Positions 17,120 through 29,097 of a stretch of DNA of 64,000 bases are shown here, piece by piece. The position numbers and the translations under genes were made by a program. This DNA is from Micromonospora sp. HM5-17 (GTDB lineage Bacteria > Actinomycetota > Actinomycetes > Mycobacteriales > Micromonosporaceae): assembly GCF_003762835.1 (NCBI RefSeq), contig NZ_RJWA01000002.1, positions 186,001 to 250,000 of the forward strand. The letters run 5' to 3'. The first letter of the stretch is position 1. Each line of letters opens with the position of its first letter. The notes under the pieces were generated by a model. That model worked only from the letters and a program-made list of their open reading frames with translations. It was not told the origin of the DNA and made no database searches.

Positions 17120-17977
17120 ATGACCGTCCGCGCCCCGCTGACCCCCGGCACCCTCTCCCCGCGGCGCCACGTGCCGCCGCACATCGCCCGTCCCGAGTAC
17201 GTCGGGCGGAAGCGGCCGAAGGAGTACCGCGGGTCGCACGTGCAGACGGCCGAGACAATCGAGAAGATGCGGGTCGCCGGCCGGCTCGCCGCCCAGGCGA
17301 CACAGCTCGCGGGGGAGTACTGCAAGCCGGGCGTCACCACCGACGAGATCGACAAGGTGGTGCACGAGTTCCTGATCGACCACGGCGCCTACCCCTCGAC
17401 GCTCGGCTACAAGGGCTTCCCCAAGTCCTGCTGCACGAGCCTGAACGAGGTGATCTGCCACGGCATCCCCGACTCGACGGTGCTGATGGACGGCGACATC
17501 ATCAACGTCGACGTCACCGCGTACATCGACGGGGTGCACGGGGACACCGACGCCACGTTCTGCGTCGGCGAGGTCTCCGAGGAGGCCCGGCTGCTGGTGG
17601 AGCGGACCCACGAGGCGATGATGCGGGGGATCCGGGCCGTCGCCCCGGGACGGCAGATCAACGTGATCGGCCGGGTGATCGAGTCGTACGCCAAGCGGTT
17701 CGGCTACGGCGTCGTCCGGGACTTCACCGGGCACGGCATCGGCGAGGCCTTCCACAGCGGCCTCTACATCCCGCACTACGACAGTCCGCGCCCGACCGAC
17801 GTGATGGAGCCGGGGATGACCTTCACGATCGAACCGATGATCACCCTCGGCACCCACGAGTACGAGATCTGGCCCGACGGCTGGACCGTGGTGACCAAGG
17901 ACCGGCGCTGGACGGCCCAGTTCGAGCACACCATCGTGGTGACCGAAGACGGCTACGAGATCTTGACGCTACCGTGA
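17120..17977 (+). CDS. map: Type I methionine aminopeptidase
   Basis: The 285-residue cytosolic enzyme removes initiator methionine from new proteins and uses two divalent metals. The five metal ligands are present: Asp131 (INVDVT), Asp142 (HGDTDAT), His205 (TGHGIGE), Glu238 (TIEPM) and Glu269 (QFEH), with catalytic His114 in VICHGIP. The N-terminal extension (about 40 residues, Arg/Pro-rich) is typical of actinobacterial map copies. The stop overlaps the start of the metal transporter gene (GTGA). A second map copy normally lies in the ribosomal protein region; it is not in this window. Confidence 0.96.
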   Translation: MTVRAPLTPGTLSPRRHVPPHIARPEYVGRKRPKEYRGSHVQTAETIEKMRVAGRLAAQATQLAGEYCKPGVTTDEIDKVVHEFLIDHGAYPSTLGYKGFPKSCCTSLNEVICHGIPDSTVLMDGDIINVDVTAYIDGVHGDTDATFCVGEVSEEARLLVERTHEAMMRGIRAVAPGRQINVIGRVIESYAKRFGYGVVRDFTGHGIGEAFHSGLYIPHYDSPRPTDVMEPGMTFTIEPMITLGTHEYEIWPDGWTVVTKDRRWTAQFEHTIVVTEDGYEILTLP

Positions 17978-18684
17978 CCGACGCCTCGACCCCGGTCGAC
18001 AAGAACCACCACGCCGACGTCTCCGGCGGCTGGCTGCGCCCGGCCGTCTTCGGTGCGATGGACGGGCTGGTCACCAACATCGCGCTGATCGCCGGGGTCG
18101 GCGGTGGTGGCGTCGCGCCGCGCAGCATCGTGCTGACCGGTTTCGCGGGGCTCGTCGCCGGGGCGATCTCGATGGGGCTCGGCGAGTACACCAGCGTGCA
18201 GTCGCAGAACGAGCAGGTCGAGGCCGAGGTCGTCAAGGAGCGTCGGGAGCTGGAGCGGAATCCGGCCGGCGAGGCTCGGGAACTCGCCGACATCTGGGTG
18301 GAGCGCGGACTCTCCCGGGAACTGGCCGAGCAGGTCGCGGAGGCGCTGCGGCGCAACCCGGAGGAGGCGCTGCGGGTGCACGTCCGGGAGGAACTCGGCG
18401 TCGACGCCGACGACCGGCCGAGCCCGTGGACGGCCGCCTTCTCCTCGTTCGTCTGCTTCTCCACCGGCGCGCTGATCCCGCTGATCACCTACCTGCTCGG
18501 CTTCGACAGCCTGTGGTTGGCGCTCGCGGTCGGGGGTCTCGGCCTCTTCGTCGCCGGTGCGGTCGTCGCCCGGTTCACCAACCGGAGGTGGTGGGTCAGC
18601 GGCAGCCGTCAGCTCCTGCTGGGTGCGCTGGCAACCGGGGCGACGTACCTGGTCGGCCGGCTGATCGGCGTCGGCGTCGCCTGA
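17974..18684 (+). CDS. VIT1/CCC1 family iron/manganese transporter
   Basis: The 236-residue protein begins at GTG 17974, overlapping the map stop. It has the VIT layout: helix 1-2 with [17 protein letters not shown] and [20 protein letters not shown], a cytoplasmic Glu-rich domain ([20 protein letters not shown] and onwards, residues 75-145) that binds metal, and three C-terminal helices. The family exports Fe2+ or Mn2+ from the cytosol, or into vacuoles in eukaryotes. Coupling to metal-dependent map is notable and may reflect shared dosage rather than a shared pathway. Confidence 0.9.
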   Translation: MTDASTPVDKNHHADVSGGWLRPAVFGAMDGLVTNIALIAGVGGGGVAPRSIVLTGFAGLVAGAISMGLGEYTSVQSQNEQVEAEVVKERRELERNPAGEARELADIWVERGLSRELAEQVAEALRRNPEEALRVHVREELGVDADDRPSPWTAAFSSFVCFSTGALIPLITYLLGFDSLWLALAVGGLGLFVAGAVVARFTNRRWWVSGSRQLLLGALATGATYLVGRLIGVGVA

Positions 18685-18846
18685 AACCCGCCGGCCGCTC
18701 CCGCTCGCGCGCCACGGCCGGCTGCTCCGTACCGTTCGCGCCCCCGGCCCCGGCCGGGGCGGCCAGGGCCGGGGCGTCCGTCCGGTACGCGCCGAAGGAC
18801 CCGCAGCCCGGCGTCTGCGGGCACCGGCACGGGCCTTCACCCCGCG

Positions 18847-18866
18847 GCGGCTCCGACCGGAGCCGC
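18847..18866. terminator. Hairpin between convergent VIT and DUF4439 genes
   Basis: An 8-bp stem (GCGGCTCC/GGAGCCGC) with a 4-nt loop lies 24 nt from the DUF4439 stop. It may serve both strands. Confidence 0.6.
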
Positions 18867-18889
18867 TGGTCGGGTCCGACGGGAGGCGG

Positions 18890-19312
18890 TCACGCCGGTC
18901 TGCCGGGGAACGGCACGATGACCGGGGTGATCCCGGCCCGCCGGCGCCAACGGGTGGCCCGGACCGCCGCGTCGGTGAGCCCGTCCAGGACGCTGGTGCG
19001 TTCGGCACCCTCGGTGGCCGGGAGCGCGGCCCGCCACACCGCCGCGGTCCGCTCCTCGATCTCGATCGCCAACCGCAGCGCGCTGGCCTCGTCGGTGACC
19101 GGGAACGGCAGCTCGTACCCGGCCGCGGCGGACGGCACCTCGCCGCCCTTCTGGCTCAGCAGCAGGATCAGACTGTCCCGACGGCCGCGGTGGGCGGCCT
19201 CCGCCTCCCGGGCCTGCTCGGCCGCCTTGCCCTTCAGACGTACCCCGATCGGTCCGTACGCGTAGATCGCCGCGTGCTCGGCGGCGAGCGCCGCCGCCAG
19301 TTCGCTGCTCAT
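18890..19312 (-). CDS. DUF4439 ferritin-like protein
   Basis: The 140-residue all-helical protein starts SSELAAALAAEHAAIYAYGP, with GVRLKGKAAEQAREAEAAHR and LRLAIEIEERTAAVWRAALP. Conserved Glu/His pairs (EHAAIYAYG; EEAH-like EAEAAH; EIEERTA) sit where ferritin-like bundles carry metal ligands. DUF4439 proteins are actinobacterial and their function is unknown. It follows a lipoprotein gene on the same strand, with a hairpin between them. Confidence 0.8.
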   Translation of the reverse strand: MSSELAAALAAEHAAIYAYGPIGVRLKGKAAEQAREAEAAHRGRRDSLILLLSQKGGEVPSAAAGYELPFPVTDEASALRLAIEIEERTAAVWRAALPATEGAERTSVLDGLTDAAVRATRWRRRAGITPVIVPFPGRPA

Positions 19313-19352
19313 TCCGCTTCCTCGCTCGTCGCGTTGTCCCGCCGCGTCGGGT

Positions 19353-19376
19353 GGCCCGCCGGGACACCGGCGGGCC
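19353..19376 (-). terminator. Hairpin between lipoprotein and DUF4439 genes
   Basis: A perfect 10-bp stem (GGCCCGCCGG/CCGGCGGGCC) with loop GACA follows the lipoprotein stop by about 34 nt. It may end or attenuate transcription into DUF4439. Confidence 0.6.
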
Positions 19377-19409
19377 GGGCGTACCGGTTGGCGCGCCCAC
19401 CCGGCCCGC

Positions 19410-19904
19410 TCACGAGAGCACCTCCAGGTGGGTGGCCCGGGCGGCGGCGATCGAACCCACCAGCGCGGACCGCTCCGGCGGCGCCTCGACGCAGGCCTGC
19501 CGGGCGGTGTTCCGGCCCGCCCGCTCGGCCTCGCGGAGGCCGCGTAGCACCCCGCTCCGGTCCTGCGCGTCGCCGACGACGGGCGGGGCGGCGGTGGCGG
19601 TGGGCAGGGTCGTTCCGGTCACCCGGGCCAGTTCTGCGGCGTGCGCCCGGTGCGCCTCGGCGATCGGCCGGAGCCGTTCCGCCAGCTCGGGGACGGCCGC
19701 GGCGGCGGCCTCGTACCGGGCGGCGAGGTCGAGCGCACCGGTGATCAGCGGCGCGAGCGGGTCCGGGGCGGGCGGGGGGTCGGGTTCGTCCTCGAAGAGC
19801 CCGCATCCAGGCAGTCCGCCGGCGGTGCCGACGAGCGCGAGGAGGGCGGCGGCGCGCACCACCTCGCGGCGGGATCGCCCGGGTGCGCCGTTCTGCTGGT
19901 TCAT
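19410..19904 (-). CDS. Lipoprotein, helical, DUF4439 partner
   Basis: The 164-residue product has a twin-arginine-like N-terminus (GRSRREVVRAAALLALVGTA) and a lipobox LPGC, then a Pro/Asp-rich linker and a four-helix region (LAPLITGALDLAARYEAAAA, LRPIAEAHRAHAAELARVTG). It is probably folded before Tat export and then lipid-anchored outside the membrane. ATG 19904 is preferred because GGAG precedes it; ATG 19919 is in frame. The helical domain resembles the DUF4439 neighbour, so they may be related or interact. Function unknown. Confidence 0.7.
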   Translation of the reverse strand: MNQQNGAPGRSRREVVRAAALLALVGTAGGLPGCGLFEDEPDPPPAPDPLAPLITGALDLAARYEAAAAAVPELAERLRPIAEAHRAHAAELARVTGTTLPTATAAPPVVGDAQDRSGVLRGLREAERAGRNTARQACVEAPPERSALVGSIAAARATHLEVLS

Positions 19905-20113
19905 GTCTCCGCTCCGCACGCGGCTCAGTCAACACTATCGGCGCCTCCGCCGGGGTCGGCCCCGGCCCGGCGGACCGGCCGGGTCGTCGGTGCGCCGACC
20001 CTGCCCCGAGCGCGGCAGCGCGTTACGCTCTGCGCAGCCGCCGGACGCGACTGTCCGGTGGCACGCTGGTATGGCCACCGGACGGTGGCCGGTGACCGTG
20101 AGAGGGGGCGGAG

Positions 20114-20770
20114 ATGACGCAGCGTGGCCGTGTCGCAGGCCGGCCGAGGACGGACCAGCGCGCTCCCGGGCGTCCCCGGGACGACACGCCTGCCCGGCGA
20201 CACCGGCTGCGCACCGTGATCGAACCGGTGGTCGTCGCCGCCGGCTACGACCTGGAGGACCTGTCGGTGTCCCGGGCCGGGCGCCGGCACGTGGTCCGGG
20301 TGGTGGTGGACCGCGACGGCGGCGTCGACCTGGACGCGGTGGCGGACGTATCCCGAGCCCTCTCCAAGGCGCTCGACCAGGCGGAGGAGACCGGCGGTGA
20401 CCTGGTCGCCGGGGAGTACCAGCTCGAGGTGAGCTCCCCCGGGGTCGACCGGCCGCTGACCCTGCCCCGCCACTGGCGGCGGAACGTGGGCCGGCTGGTG
20501 AAGGTGACCGTGACGCCCGCCGCTCCCGACGCGGCGGAGGCCGAGCGGCGGCCGCGGAAGCTCACCGGGCGGGTGGTCGAGGCGGACGAGCAGCGGGTGG
20601 TGCTGCGTACCGACGACGGCCTGACCGAATGGACGTACCCGGAACTCGGCCCGGGCCGGGTCCAGGTGGAGTTCAGCCGGCTCGACGAGATCGCCGAGGA
20701 CGATCTGGCCGGCGGCGATGACGACCTCGAAGACGGCGACGACGAAGATGTGGAGGGCGAGGAGCGGTGA
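20114..20770 (+). CDS. rimP: Ribosome maturation factor RimP
   Basis: The 218-residue cytosolic protein helps 30S maturation. The N-terminal alpha/beta domain shows [20 protein letters not shown] and [16 protein letters not shown], followed by [14 protein letters not shown], and the C-terminal Sm-like domain shows [21 protein letters not shown] poly-acidic tail (residues 190-218) is longer than usual. The last bases overlap nusA as GTGA. It is first gene of the rimP-nusA unit; GGGGGCGGAG precedes the ATG. Confidence 0.95.
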   Translation: MTQRGRVAGRPRTDQRAPGRPRDDTPARRHRLRTVIEPVVVAAGYDLEDLSVSRAGRRHVVRVVVDRDGGVDLDAVADVSRALSKALDQAEETGGDLVAGEYQLEVSSPGVDRPLTLPRHWRRNVGRLVKVTVTPAAPDAAEAERRPRKLTGRVVEADEQRVVLRTDDGLTEWTYPELGPGRVQVEFSRLDEIAEDDLAGGDDDLEDGDDEDVEGEER

Positions 20771-21822
20771 ACATCGACCTCGCGGCGTTGCGCGCCCTGG
20801 AGCGCGAGCGAGAGATCCCGTTCGACACGATCCTCGCGGCGATCGAGACTGCGTTGCTGACGGCGTACCGGCACACCGAGGGGGCCCGGGCACACGCCCG
20901 GGTCGAGATCGACCGGAAGACCGGCGAGGCCAGCGTCTACGCCCAGGAACTGGACGAGCAGGGGACGGTCATCCGGGAGGTCGACGACACCCCGCACGAC
21001 TTCGGCCGAATCGCCGCGATGACCGCGAAGCAGGTGATTCTCCAACGGCTGCGCGAGGCCACCGACGAGGTGCACTTCGGCGAGTACGCGGGCCGGGACG
21101 GCGACCTGGTCACCGGTGTCATCCAGGCACACGAGGCGCGGGCCGAGAAGGGGATCGTCTCGGTCGACCTCGGCAAGGTCGAGGCGGTGCTGCCGCAGTC
21201 CGAGCAGGTGCCCGGTGAGCTGTACGAGCACGGCCAGCGGATCCGCTGCGTCGTGGTGCACGTGGCCAAGACGTTCCGCGGCCCGCAGATCACCCTGTCG
21301 CGGTCCCATCCCAACCTGGTGAAGAAGCTCTTCGCCCTCGAGGTGCCGGAGATCGCCGACGGGACGGTCGAGATCGCGGCGATCGCCCGCGAGGCGGGTC
21401 ACCGCACCAAGATCGCGGTACGGTCCACGGTGCCGGGGGTGAACGCCAAGGGCGCCTGTATCGGCCCGATGGGCCAGCGGGTCCGGGCGGTGATGAGCGA
21501 GCTGCACGGAGAGAAGATCGACATCATCGACTGGTCGGAGGATCCGGCGACCTTCGTCGGCAACGCCCTCTCCCCTGCGAAGGCGTTGCGGGTCGAGGTC
21601 GTCGACGCGGCGACCCGGACCGCACGGGTGACCGTCCCGGATTTCCAGCTCTCCCTCGCCATCGGACGTGAAGGGCAGAATGCCCGGCTCGCCGCCCGGC
21701 TTACCGGTTGGCGTATCGACATCCGTCCCGATACCGACCAGATGTCGGGTCCGGCGTCCCCCGGCCGGCAGGGCAATGCTGATCACGCGGCGGAGGCGGA
21801 CGGCGCGATCTCGGCAGGGTAG
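20767..21822 (+). CDS. nusA: Transcription termination/antitermination factor NusA
   Basis: The 351-residue actinobacterial short form has an N-terminal RNA polymerase-binding domain ([20 protein letters not shown]), an S1 domain (about 130-200: [20 protein letters not shown]), and two KH domains ([40 protein letters not shown]). The C-terminal AR repeats of the E. coli protein are absent, as is normal here. NusA modulates pausing and rho-independent termination. The start is GTG 20767, coupled to rimP. Confidence 0.96.
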   Translation: MNIDLAALRALEREREIPFDTILAAIETALLTAYRHTEGARAHARVEIDRKTGEASVYAQELDEQGTVIREVDDTPHDFGRIAAMTAKQVILQRLREATDEVHFGEYAGRDGDLVTGVIQAHEARAEKGIVSVDLGKVEAVLPQSEQVPGELYEHGQRIRCVVVHVAKTFRGPQITLSRSHPNLVKKLFALEVPEIADGTVEIAAIAREAGHRTKIAVRSTVPGVNAKGACIGPMGQRVRAVMSELHGEKIDIIDWSEDPATFVGNALSPAKALRVEVVDAATRTARVTVPDFQLSLAIGREGQNARLAARLTGWRIDIRPDTDQMSGPASPGRQGNADHAAEADGAISAG

Positions 21823-21825
21823 GGG

Positions 21826-21831
21826 TAGACT
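21826..21831 (+). promoter_or_regulatory. -10 element of ylxR
   Basis: TAGACT lies 4 nt after the nusA stop and 6 nt before the GTG of ylxR. It suggests an internal, leaderless promoter within the cluster. Confidence 0.55.
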
Positions 21832-21837
21832 TCTTCA

Positions 21838-22194
21838 GTGGTACGACGCGCGTGGCCGGAACGCACCTGTGTGGGTTGCCGGCGGCGAGCGCCTGCCGGC
21901 CAGCTGCTGCGGGTGGTTGCGGTCGTCGATGAGACTGGTCACAGTCTCCGACCTGACCCGTCCCGTAGGCTGCCGGGACGGGGAGCGCACCTGCATCCCG
22001 ATCCGGCCTGCCTGACGCTGGCACTGCGGCGCCGTGCCTTCGGGCGGGCGCTGCGCATCGCTGGCGTACCCGACGCGAGTGAGTTGGCCGAGCACCTCCA
22101 AGGCGTTGACACACCACGACCGGTCGGTGGATCGGGCGGGGTCGACGCAACGGACCGCAAGCAAGGTAGGACGACCGACATGAGCACACGATGA
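21838..22194 (+). CDS. ylxR: YlxR family RNA-binding protein
   Basis: The 118-residue protein has the YlxR core: RTCVGCRRRAPAGQLLRVVA, GRGAHLHPDPACLTLALRRR and FGRALR. Two Cys near the N-terminus and another in DPAC are as in many family members. Bacillus YlxR (RnpM) binds RNase P RNA; the role here is inferred. A disordered tail follows residue 95. The start is GTG immediately after a -10-like hexamer. It lies between nusA and infB, the conserved position. Confidence 0.9.
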   Translation: MVRRAWPERTCVGCRRRAPAGQLLRVVAVVDETGHSLRPDPSRRLPGRGAHLHPDPACLTLALRRRAFGRALRIAGVPDASELAEHLQGVDTPRPVGGSGGVDATDRKQGRTTDMSTR

Positions 22195-22276
22195 AGTCGC
22201 AGAAATGACCAGGCTTCAAGTGCACGAGTGAGGTCGGTGCGGGTGCTGCCCGCACGACCTCGGAGTGAGGAGTGCA

Positions 22277-25222
<2,946 letters not shown>

Positions 25223-25397
25223 GCGGAATCGACATCGGTGGCCGGGGCCCGCGGGTCCCGGCCACCGGCGTCTTCGCCGGTCGGGGCCTCCGCGTTGCCC
25301 ACCGACCGGCGCGGTGTCGGAGGATCGCCGGTGGATCGGTGTCGGGGGTAGCGCCGTGGCGCCCGGACCGGCGGTGATCAGGCGTGACGCGATGGCG

Positions 25398-25403
25398 TAC
25401 CCT
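25398..25403 (+). promoter_or_regulatory. -10 element of DUF503 gene
   Basis: TACCCT lies 6 nt before GTG 25410, with no ribosome-binding site between. Confidence 0.5.
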
Positions 25404-25409
25404 TCCGCC

Positions 25410-25703
25410 GTGTACACCGGAACCGCGGTATTCGACCTGTTGTTGCCCGGGGACTCGCGTTCGCTGAAAGCGAAGAGGTCGTACGTCCGGCCCATCGTCG
25501 CCGCCCTGCGCCGGTTCGAGGTCTCGGCCGCCGAGGTGGGCGCCCTCGACCTGTACGGCCGAGCCCAGATCGGGGTCGCGCTGGTCGCCTCGGAGGCGCG
25601 CCACGTCGGCGAGGTGCTGGACGCCTGTGAGCGGCTCGTCGCCGGCCGGCCAGAGGTCGAGCTGCTCTCCGTACGGCGGCGTCTGCACGGCGAGGATGAC
25701 TGA
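25410..25703 (+). CDS. DUF503 (YlxP-like) protein
   Basis: The 97-residue product begins VYTGTAVFDLLLPGDSRSLK and continues AKRSYVRPIVAALRRFEVSA; this is the DUF503/YlxP family, small proteins next to rbfA with suspected ribosome roles but no proven function. The start GTG 25410 is preferred over ATG 25392 since family members start at this strand and a -10-like TACCCT is placed for a leaderless transcript. Confidence 0.9.
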   Translation: MYTGTAVFDLLLPGDSRSLKAKRSYVRPIVAALRRFEVSAAEVGALDLYGRAQIGVALVASEARHVGEVLDACERLVAGRPEVELLSVRRRLHGEDD

Positions 25704-25864
25704 GGGGCGGCACCTGGAGGCGGAGCCGGCCCGGGGCGGCGGATGACGACGGCGGCGGCACGGCCGCCCGCCGCGCGGGTAGTGTTCAGCAGGTCGGCCG
25801 GTCCGGCCACGGCGCGGGGCGCCGTCGGCCCGGCCGGGAAGCAGGACGCCGTGGAGGTGTGGAG

Positions 25865-26353
25865 ATGACGGACCCGGCCCGGGTGCGCCGGCACGCGGAA
25901 CGCGTGCGGGAGCTGGTGGCTTCGGTGGTGCGTACCCAGATCAAGGATCCGCGACTCGGCATGATCACCATCACCGACGCCCGGATCACGCCCGACCTTC
26001 GGGACGCCACGGTCTACTACACGGTGCTCGGCGACACCACGGAGCGGGCGTCCACCGCCGCCGCGCTGGAGAGCGCGAAGGGGCTCCTGCGCAGCACGGT
26101 CGGCAAGGCGCTCGGGCTGCGCCACTCGCCGACCCTGTCGTTCGTCCTGGACAACGTGCAGGACCAGGTCAAGCGCATCGACGACCTGCTGGCGGCGGCG
26201 CGGGACGCGGACGCCGAGGTGCGGCGCCTCGCGGCCCAGGCGGAGTACGCGGGTGACGCGCAGCCGTACCGGCTGGACGACGACGAGATCGACGAGGGCG
26301 ACCGGGGCCACGACGACACCCCGCCGGCCGGCGCCCCTGGTGACCGGCGGTGA
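25865..26353 (+). CDS. rbfA: 30S ribosome-binding factor RbfA
   Basis: The 162-residue KH-like protein acts in 16S rRNA 5' end maturation and cold adaptation. Family features are RVRRHAERVRELVASVVRTQ, KDPRLGMITITDARITPDLR, VYYTVLG and LRHSPTLSFVLDN. A disordered acidic tail of ~40 residues ends the protein. ATG 25865 is preceded by GGAGG; a GTG two codons upstream is possible. The stop overlaps nrnA. Confidence 0.95.
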   Translation: MTDPARVRRHAERVRELVASVVRTQIKDPRLGMITITDARITPDLRDATVYYTVLGDTTERASTAAALESAKGLLRSTVGKALGLRHSPTLSFVLDNVQDQVKRIDDLLAAARDADAEVRRLAAQAEYAGDAQPYRLDDDEIDEGDRGHDDTPPAGAPGDRR

Positions 26354-27480
26354 CCGGCGGCGCCCTGCTCGCCGACCTCACGCCGCCGACGGCGGGACGG
26401 CCGACGGACGCGGACTGGGCGGCGGCGGTGGCGGCGGTCACCGGGCTCCCCGCCGATGGCCGAGTGTTGCTCATCTGCCACGTCAACCCCGACGGAGACG
26501 CGCTCGGCAGCATGCTCGGCTTCGGCCTGGGGCTGCGTCGGCTCGGCGTACGGCAGCTTCAGGCCACCTTCCCGGGACGGCCGGAGGTGCCGGAGCCGTT
26601 CCAGGGCATGCCCGGCCTCGACCTGCTGGTGCCGGCGGTCCAGGCGTATCCCGACCCGGACCTGGTGATCTGCTTCGACGTCGCCGCGGTGTCTCGGCTC
26701 GGTGAGCTGGCCGACCGGCTGGAGCGGGCCGGCACCGCCCTGGTGCTGGACCACCACGCCTCGAACACCCGGTTCGGCGGGATCCACCTGGTGGACGCCG
26801 AGGCCGCCGCGACCTCGGTGGTGGTGGAGCAACTGCTCGACCGGCTCGGCGCGCCGCTCGACCGGGAGATCGCCGAGTGCCTCTACATCGCACTGGCGAC
26901 CGACACCGGCTCGTTCCGCTTCGACATGACCACCCCGGCGGTGCACGAGATGGCGGCGCGGTTGCTCGCCACCGGCATCCAGCCCGGCGAGATCTCCCGG
27001 CGGATCTTCGACACTCGTCCGTACGGGGCGGTCCGGCTCTACGGGGACGTGTTGGCGCGTACCAAACTGGAGCCGGCGGCGGTGGGCGGTCGGGGCATGG
27101 TCTGGACGTACGCGACCCTGGAGGACCTGGCCCGACACGGGCAGCGACCGTACACCCTGGAGGCGCTGATCGACTCGGTCCGCTGCACCGCGGAGGCCGA
27201 CGTGAGCTTCGTGCTGAAGCAGGTCGCCGAGGCGGAGTGGGCGGTCTCGATGCGCAGCAAGGGCGCCACGGACGTGAGCCGGGTGGCGGTGGCGCTCGGC
27301 GGCGGCGGGCACCGGCTGGCGGCCGGCTTCACCGCGTACGGCGCCATCTCGGACGTGGTCGCGGCGATCCGGGCGGAGCTGGCGCGGGGTGTCGGTGGCG
27401 AGGCGGTCGAGACCGAATCGGCGCCCGCCCCCGGTGCCGGGGCGCCCCAGAGCGGGTCTGAGCTGCAAGATCAGCAGTGA
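26350..27480 (+). CDS. DHH/DHHA1 phosphoesterase (NrnA-like oligoribonuclease/pAp phosphatase)
   Basis: The 376-residue enzyme removes nucleotides from very short RNAs and/or dephosphorylates pAp. DHH motifs are ICHVNPDGDALGS (about 42-54), CFDVAA, DHHASN (about 134-139) and TDTGSFRFD; the DHHA1 motif is GGGGHRLAAGF near residue 320. Mn2+ is the usual cofactor. GTG 26350 overlaps the rbfA stop. The conserved continuation of this cluster (dinF/truB) is interrupted after this gene. Confidence 0.92.
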   Translation: MTGGALLADLTPPTAGRPTDADWAAAVAAVTGLPADGRVLLICHVNPDGDALGSMLGFGLGLRRLGVRQLQATFPGRPEVPEPFQGMPGLDLLVPAVQAYPDPDLVICFDVAAVSRLGELADRLERAGTALVLDHHASNTRFGGIHLVDAEAAATSVVVEQLLDRLGAPLDREIAECLYIALATDTGSFRFDMTTPAVHEMAARLLATGIQPGEISRRIFDTRPYGAVRLYGDVLARTKLEPAAVGGRGMVWTYATLEDLARHGQRPYTLEALIDSVRCTAEADVSFVLKQVAEAEWAVSMRSKGATDVSRVAVALGGGGHRLAAGFTAYGAISDVVAAIRAELARGVGGEAVETESAPAPGAGAPQSGSELQDQQ

Positions 27481-27533
27481 GCCGCGCCGGCGTTGAGCTT
27501 TCCGCTCGGCGTCGGCTTGGCGACAATCGGTTG

Positions 27534-27941
27534 ATGGACCAACAACCGGAGCTCTCCGCCGATGTGCCCCGGGCCTGGGACCGACCGGTCTTCTCGGTCC
27601 CGATCCTCGCCTTCCTCTCCCTGATAGGTGGCCAGCTTCCCTCCTTCTCGACCGCGGCGAACCTCTACTCGATCGGCCTGGGCGGGGCGCTCGCCTGGGT
27701 GGGGCTCTCGCCTCGGTTTCCCCGACGGGCCGTGCCCCAGCGGTTGACCGCCGGCGCCGGCTGGTGGCTGGTGCCGGTCCTCATCTTCGGGGTGTTCGAG
27801 GCGGCCACCTTCCTGCTCGGCTCCCGGGACGACTTTCCGACCTTCTCCAAGCTCGCCGATCCGCTGCTGGAGGGTTCGCTCGTGCGATCCGCGGCGTACT
27901 TCGCCTGGCTGTGGGCGTTCTGGGGGCTGGTGCGCCGATGA
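27534..27941 (+). CDS. Small membrane protein, unknown function
   Basis: The 135-residue product has hydrophobic segments VFSVPILAFLSLIGGQ, NLYSIGLGGALAWVGLS, GWWLVPVLIFGVFEAATFLLG and SAAYFAWLWAFWGLV. ATG 27534 follows a -10-like GACAAT by 6 nt, so it may be leaderless. A GTG at 27477 overlapping the nrnA stop would instead give a coupled, longer form. No family is recognised. Confidence 0.65.
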   Translation: MDQQPELSADVPRAWDRPVFSVPILAFLSLIGGQLPSFSTAANLYSIGLGGALAWVGLSPRFPRRAVPQRLTAGAGWWLVPVLIFGVFEAATFLLGSRDDFPTFSKLADPLLEGSLVRSAAYFAWLWAFWGLVRR

Positions 27942-28147
27942 GGCTCGTCGCGATCACGGGGTTCCTGACGGCCCTGGTGCTCTTCGCGGTGGTCGAGTGG
28001 GCCGCCCGCCGGGAGAACTCCCGGATTCCGACCTTCGGTGACGTCTGCGCGTACGTGATGCGGTACGAGGTGGGCCCGGTGCCGGTGGGCCGGATCGCGG
28101 TGATCGGGTTCTGGTGGTGGATGGGGTGGCACTTCTTCGCCCGATGA
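27938..28147 (+). CDS. Small membrane protein, 69 residues (possibly DUF6186-like)
   Basis: ATG 27938 overlaps the previous stop as ATGA. The product has an N-terminal helix (ITGFLTALVLFAVVEWAARR), a central FGDVCAYVMRYEVGPVPVGR and a C-terminal helix with WWWMGWHFFAR. The family name is from memory and should be checked. It probably acts with the protein encoded just upstream. Confidence 0.65.
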   Translation: MRLVAITGFLTALVLFAVVEWAARRENSRIPTFGDVCAYVMRYEVGPVPVGRIAVIGFWWWMGWHFFAR

Positions 28148-28557
28148 CCGGGTGACCCACCACGCGTACGGCACGGGCGCCCACCAGAGCGCGCGGATCG
28201 CGGTCGGGCCGCTGACGTGCAGCCCGGGCGCGCGTCAGGGGCGCCGCCGTTCCAGGGCGTGTCCCGGATGGCGGGAATGCCGCACAGGATGTGGACCTGA
28301 ACGATAACTTGGGTAGCGGAACTGAACGATACCTAGGGTCGAGGACGACACCTAGGACCGGGCACGCCCGCTCCACCCGAGCGGGCCGCCCGGCAGCCGC
28401 GCAGATCGCCCACCTCCAGGGTCGACCGACCCGGGCTCACGCTGCCCTGGCCGTATCCGTCCGGAGAACCCGGACCGCCGCGCCGAGGCTGACTCAGCAG
28501 GACCCGCCGCTGGAAGCGCGGCAGCGCCGCGCCACATGCCCTGGAAGGAGTTCTCCC
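28148..28557. other. Intergenic region with 25-nt spaced repeats upstream of micropeptide
   Basis: CTGAACGATA occurs at 28297-28306 and again at 28322-28331, exactly 25 nt apart, and CCTAGG palindromes stand at 28332 and 28351. This AT-richer block looks like a promoter/operator. The rest up to the small frame at 28558 shows no gene. Confidence 0.45.
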
Positions 28558-28656
28558 ATGGCGGCACAGCCCAGCAAGCCCAAGCCGGACATCACCGACG
28601 AGGCCCGGGAGCAGGCCCGGCGTGCACTGCAGATCTCGATGGACACCCGTCAGTGA
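28558..28656 (+). CDS. Micropeptide of 32 residues
   Basis: A strong AAGGAG site lies 7-12 nt before ATG 28558. The peptide, AAQPSKPKPDITDEAREQAR then RALQISMDTRQ after Met, is a short polar tail plus an amphipathic helix. No family is known to me. The upstream repeated motif suggests a regulated transcript. Coding is plausible, not proven. Confidence 0.45.
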   Translation: MAAQPSKPKPDITDEAREQARRALQISMDTRQ

Positions 28657-29097
28657 CCACTGCTCCGACGCCCGCTCCCGACCCCCGGCCGTGGGAACCC
28701 CGGTCGTGAGTGGTACCCGGGACGTGTCGTCGGTCCCGAGCCCCCGCCAGCGAGCGCGAGCCGGCCGTGGCTGCCCGGCTCGGACGTCCACCCGGACCTG
28801 ACCGGTCGGGATCGCCGTCCGATCCCTGGCGGGCATGCCGACCGATGGGGCGGCAGGTGGCACCCGGGCGGGCGGTGGTCCACTGTGGGGGCGTTCGGCA
28901 ACGCGCGACCAGCCGCCCTCGCCCGGCCCGGCGACCCGCGCCGTGCGGGGCGCCTGGATCCCGCGCACACGCGGGCATCCGGTTCGAAGACGTCCGGTCC
29001 GAGTCGTCGGAGCGGATTGGCAGGCCAGGGGGCGGGGGCGCGGCGCCCCCCCGGACGGCTGCCGAGCCGGCAGCAGCACCGGCGTGACGTCGGCGGA
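28657..29097. other. 441-nt intergenic region
   Basis: It lies between the micropeptide and the end of the leftward beta-propeller gene. Only the hairpin at 29034-29050 can be assigned. No frame looks coding. Confidence 0.5.
29034..29050 (-). terminator. Hairpin after beta-propeller gene
   Basis: A 7-bp GC-only stem (GGGGGCG/CGCCCCC) with a 3-nt loop begins about 47 nt past the stop codon at 29098. Confidence 0.5.
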
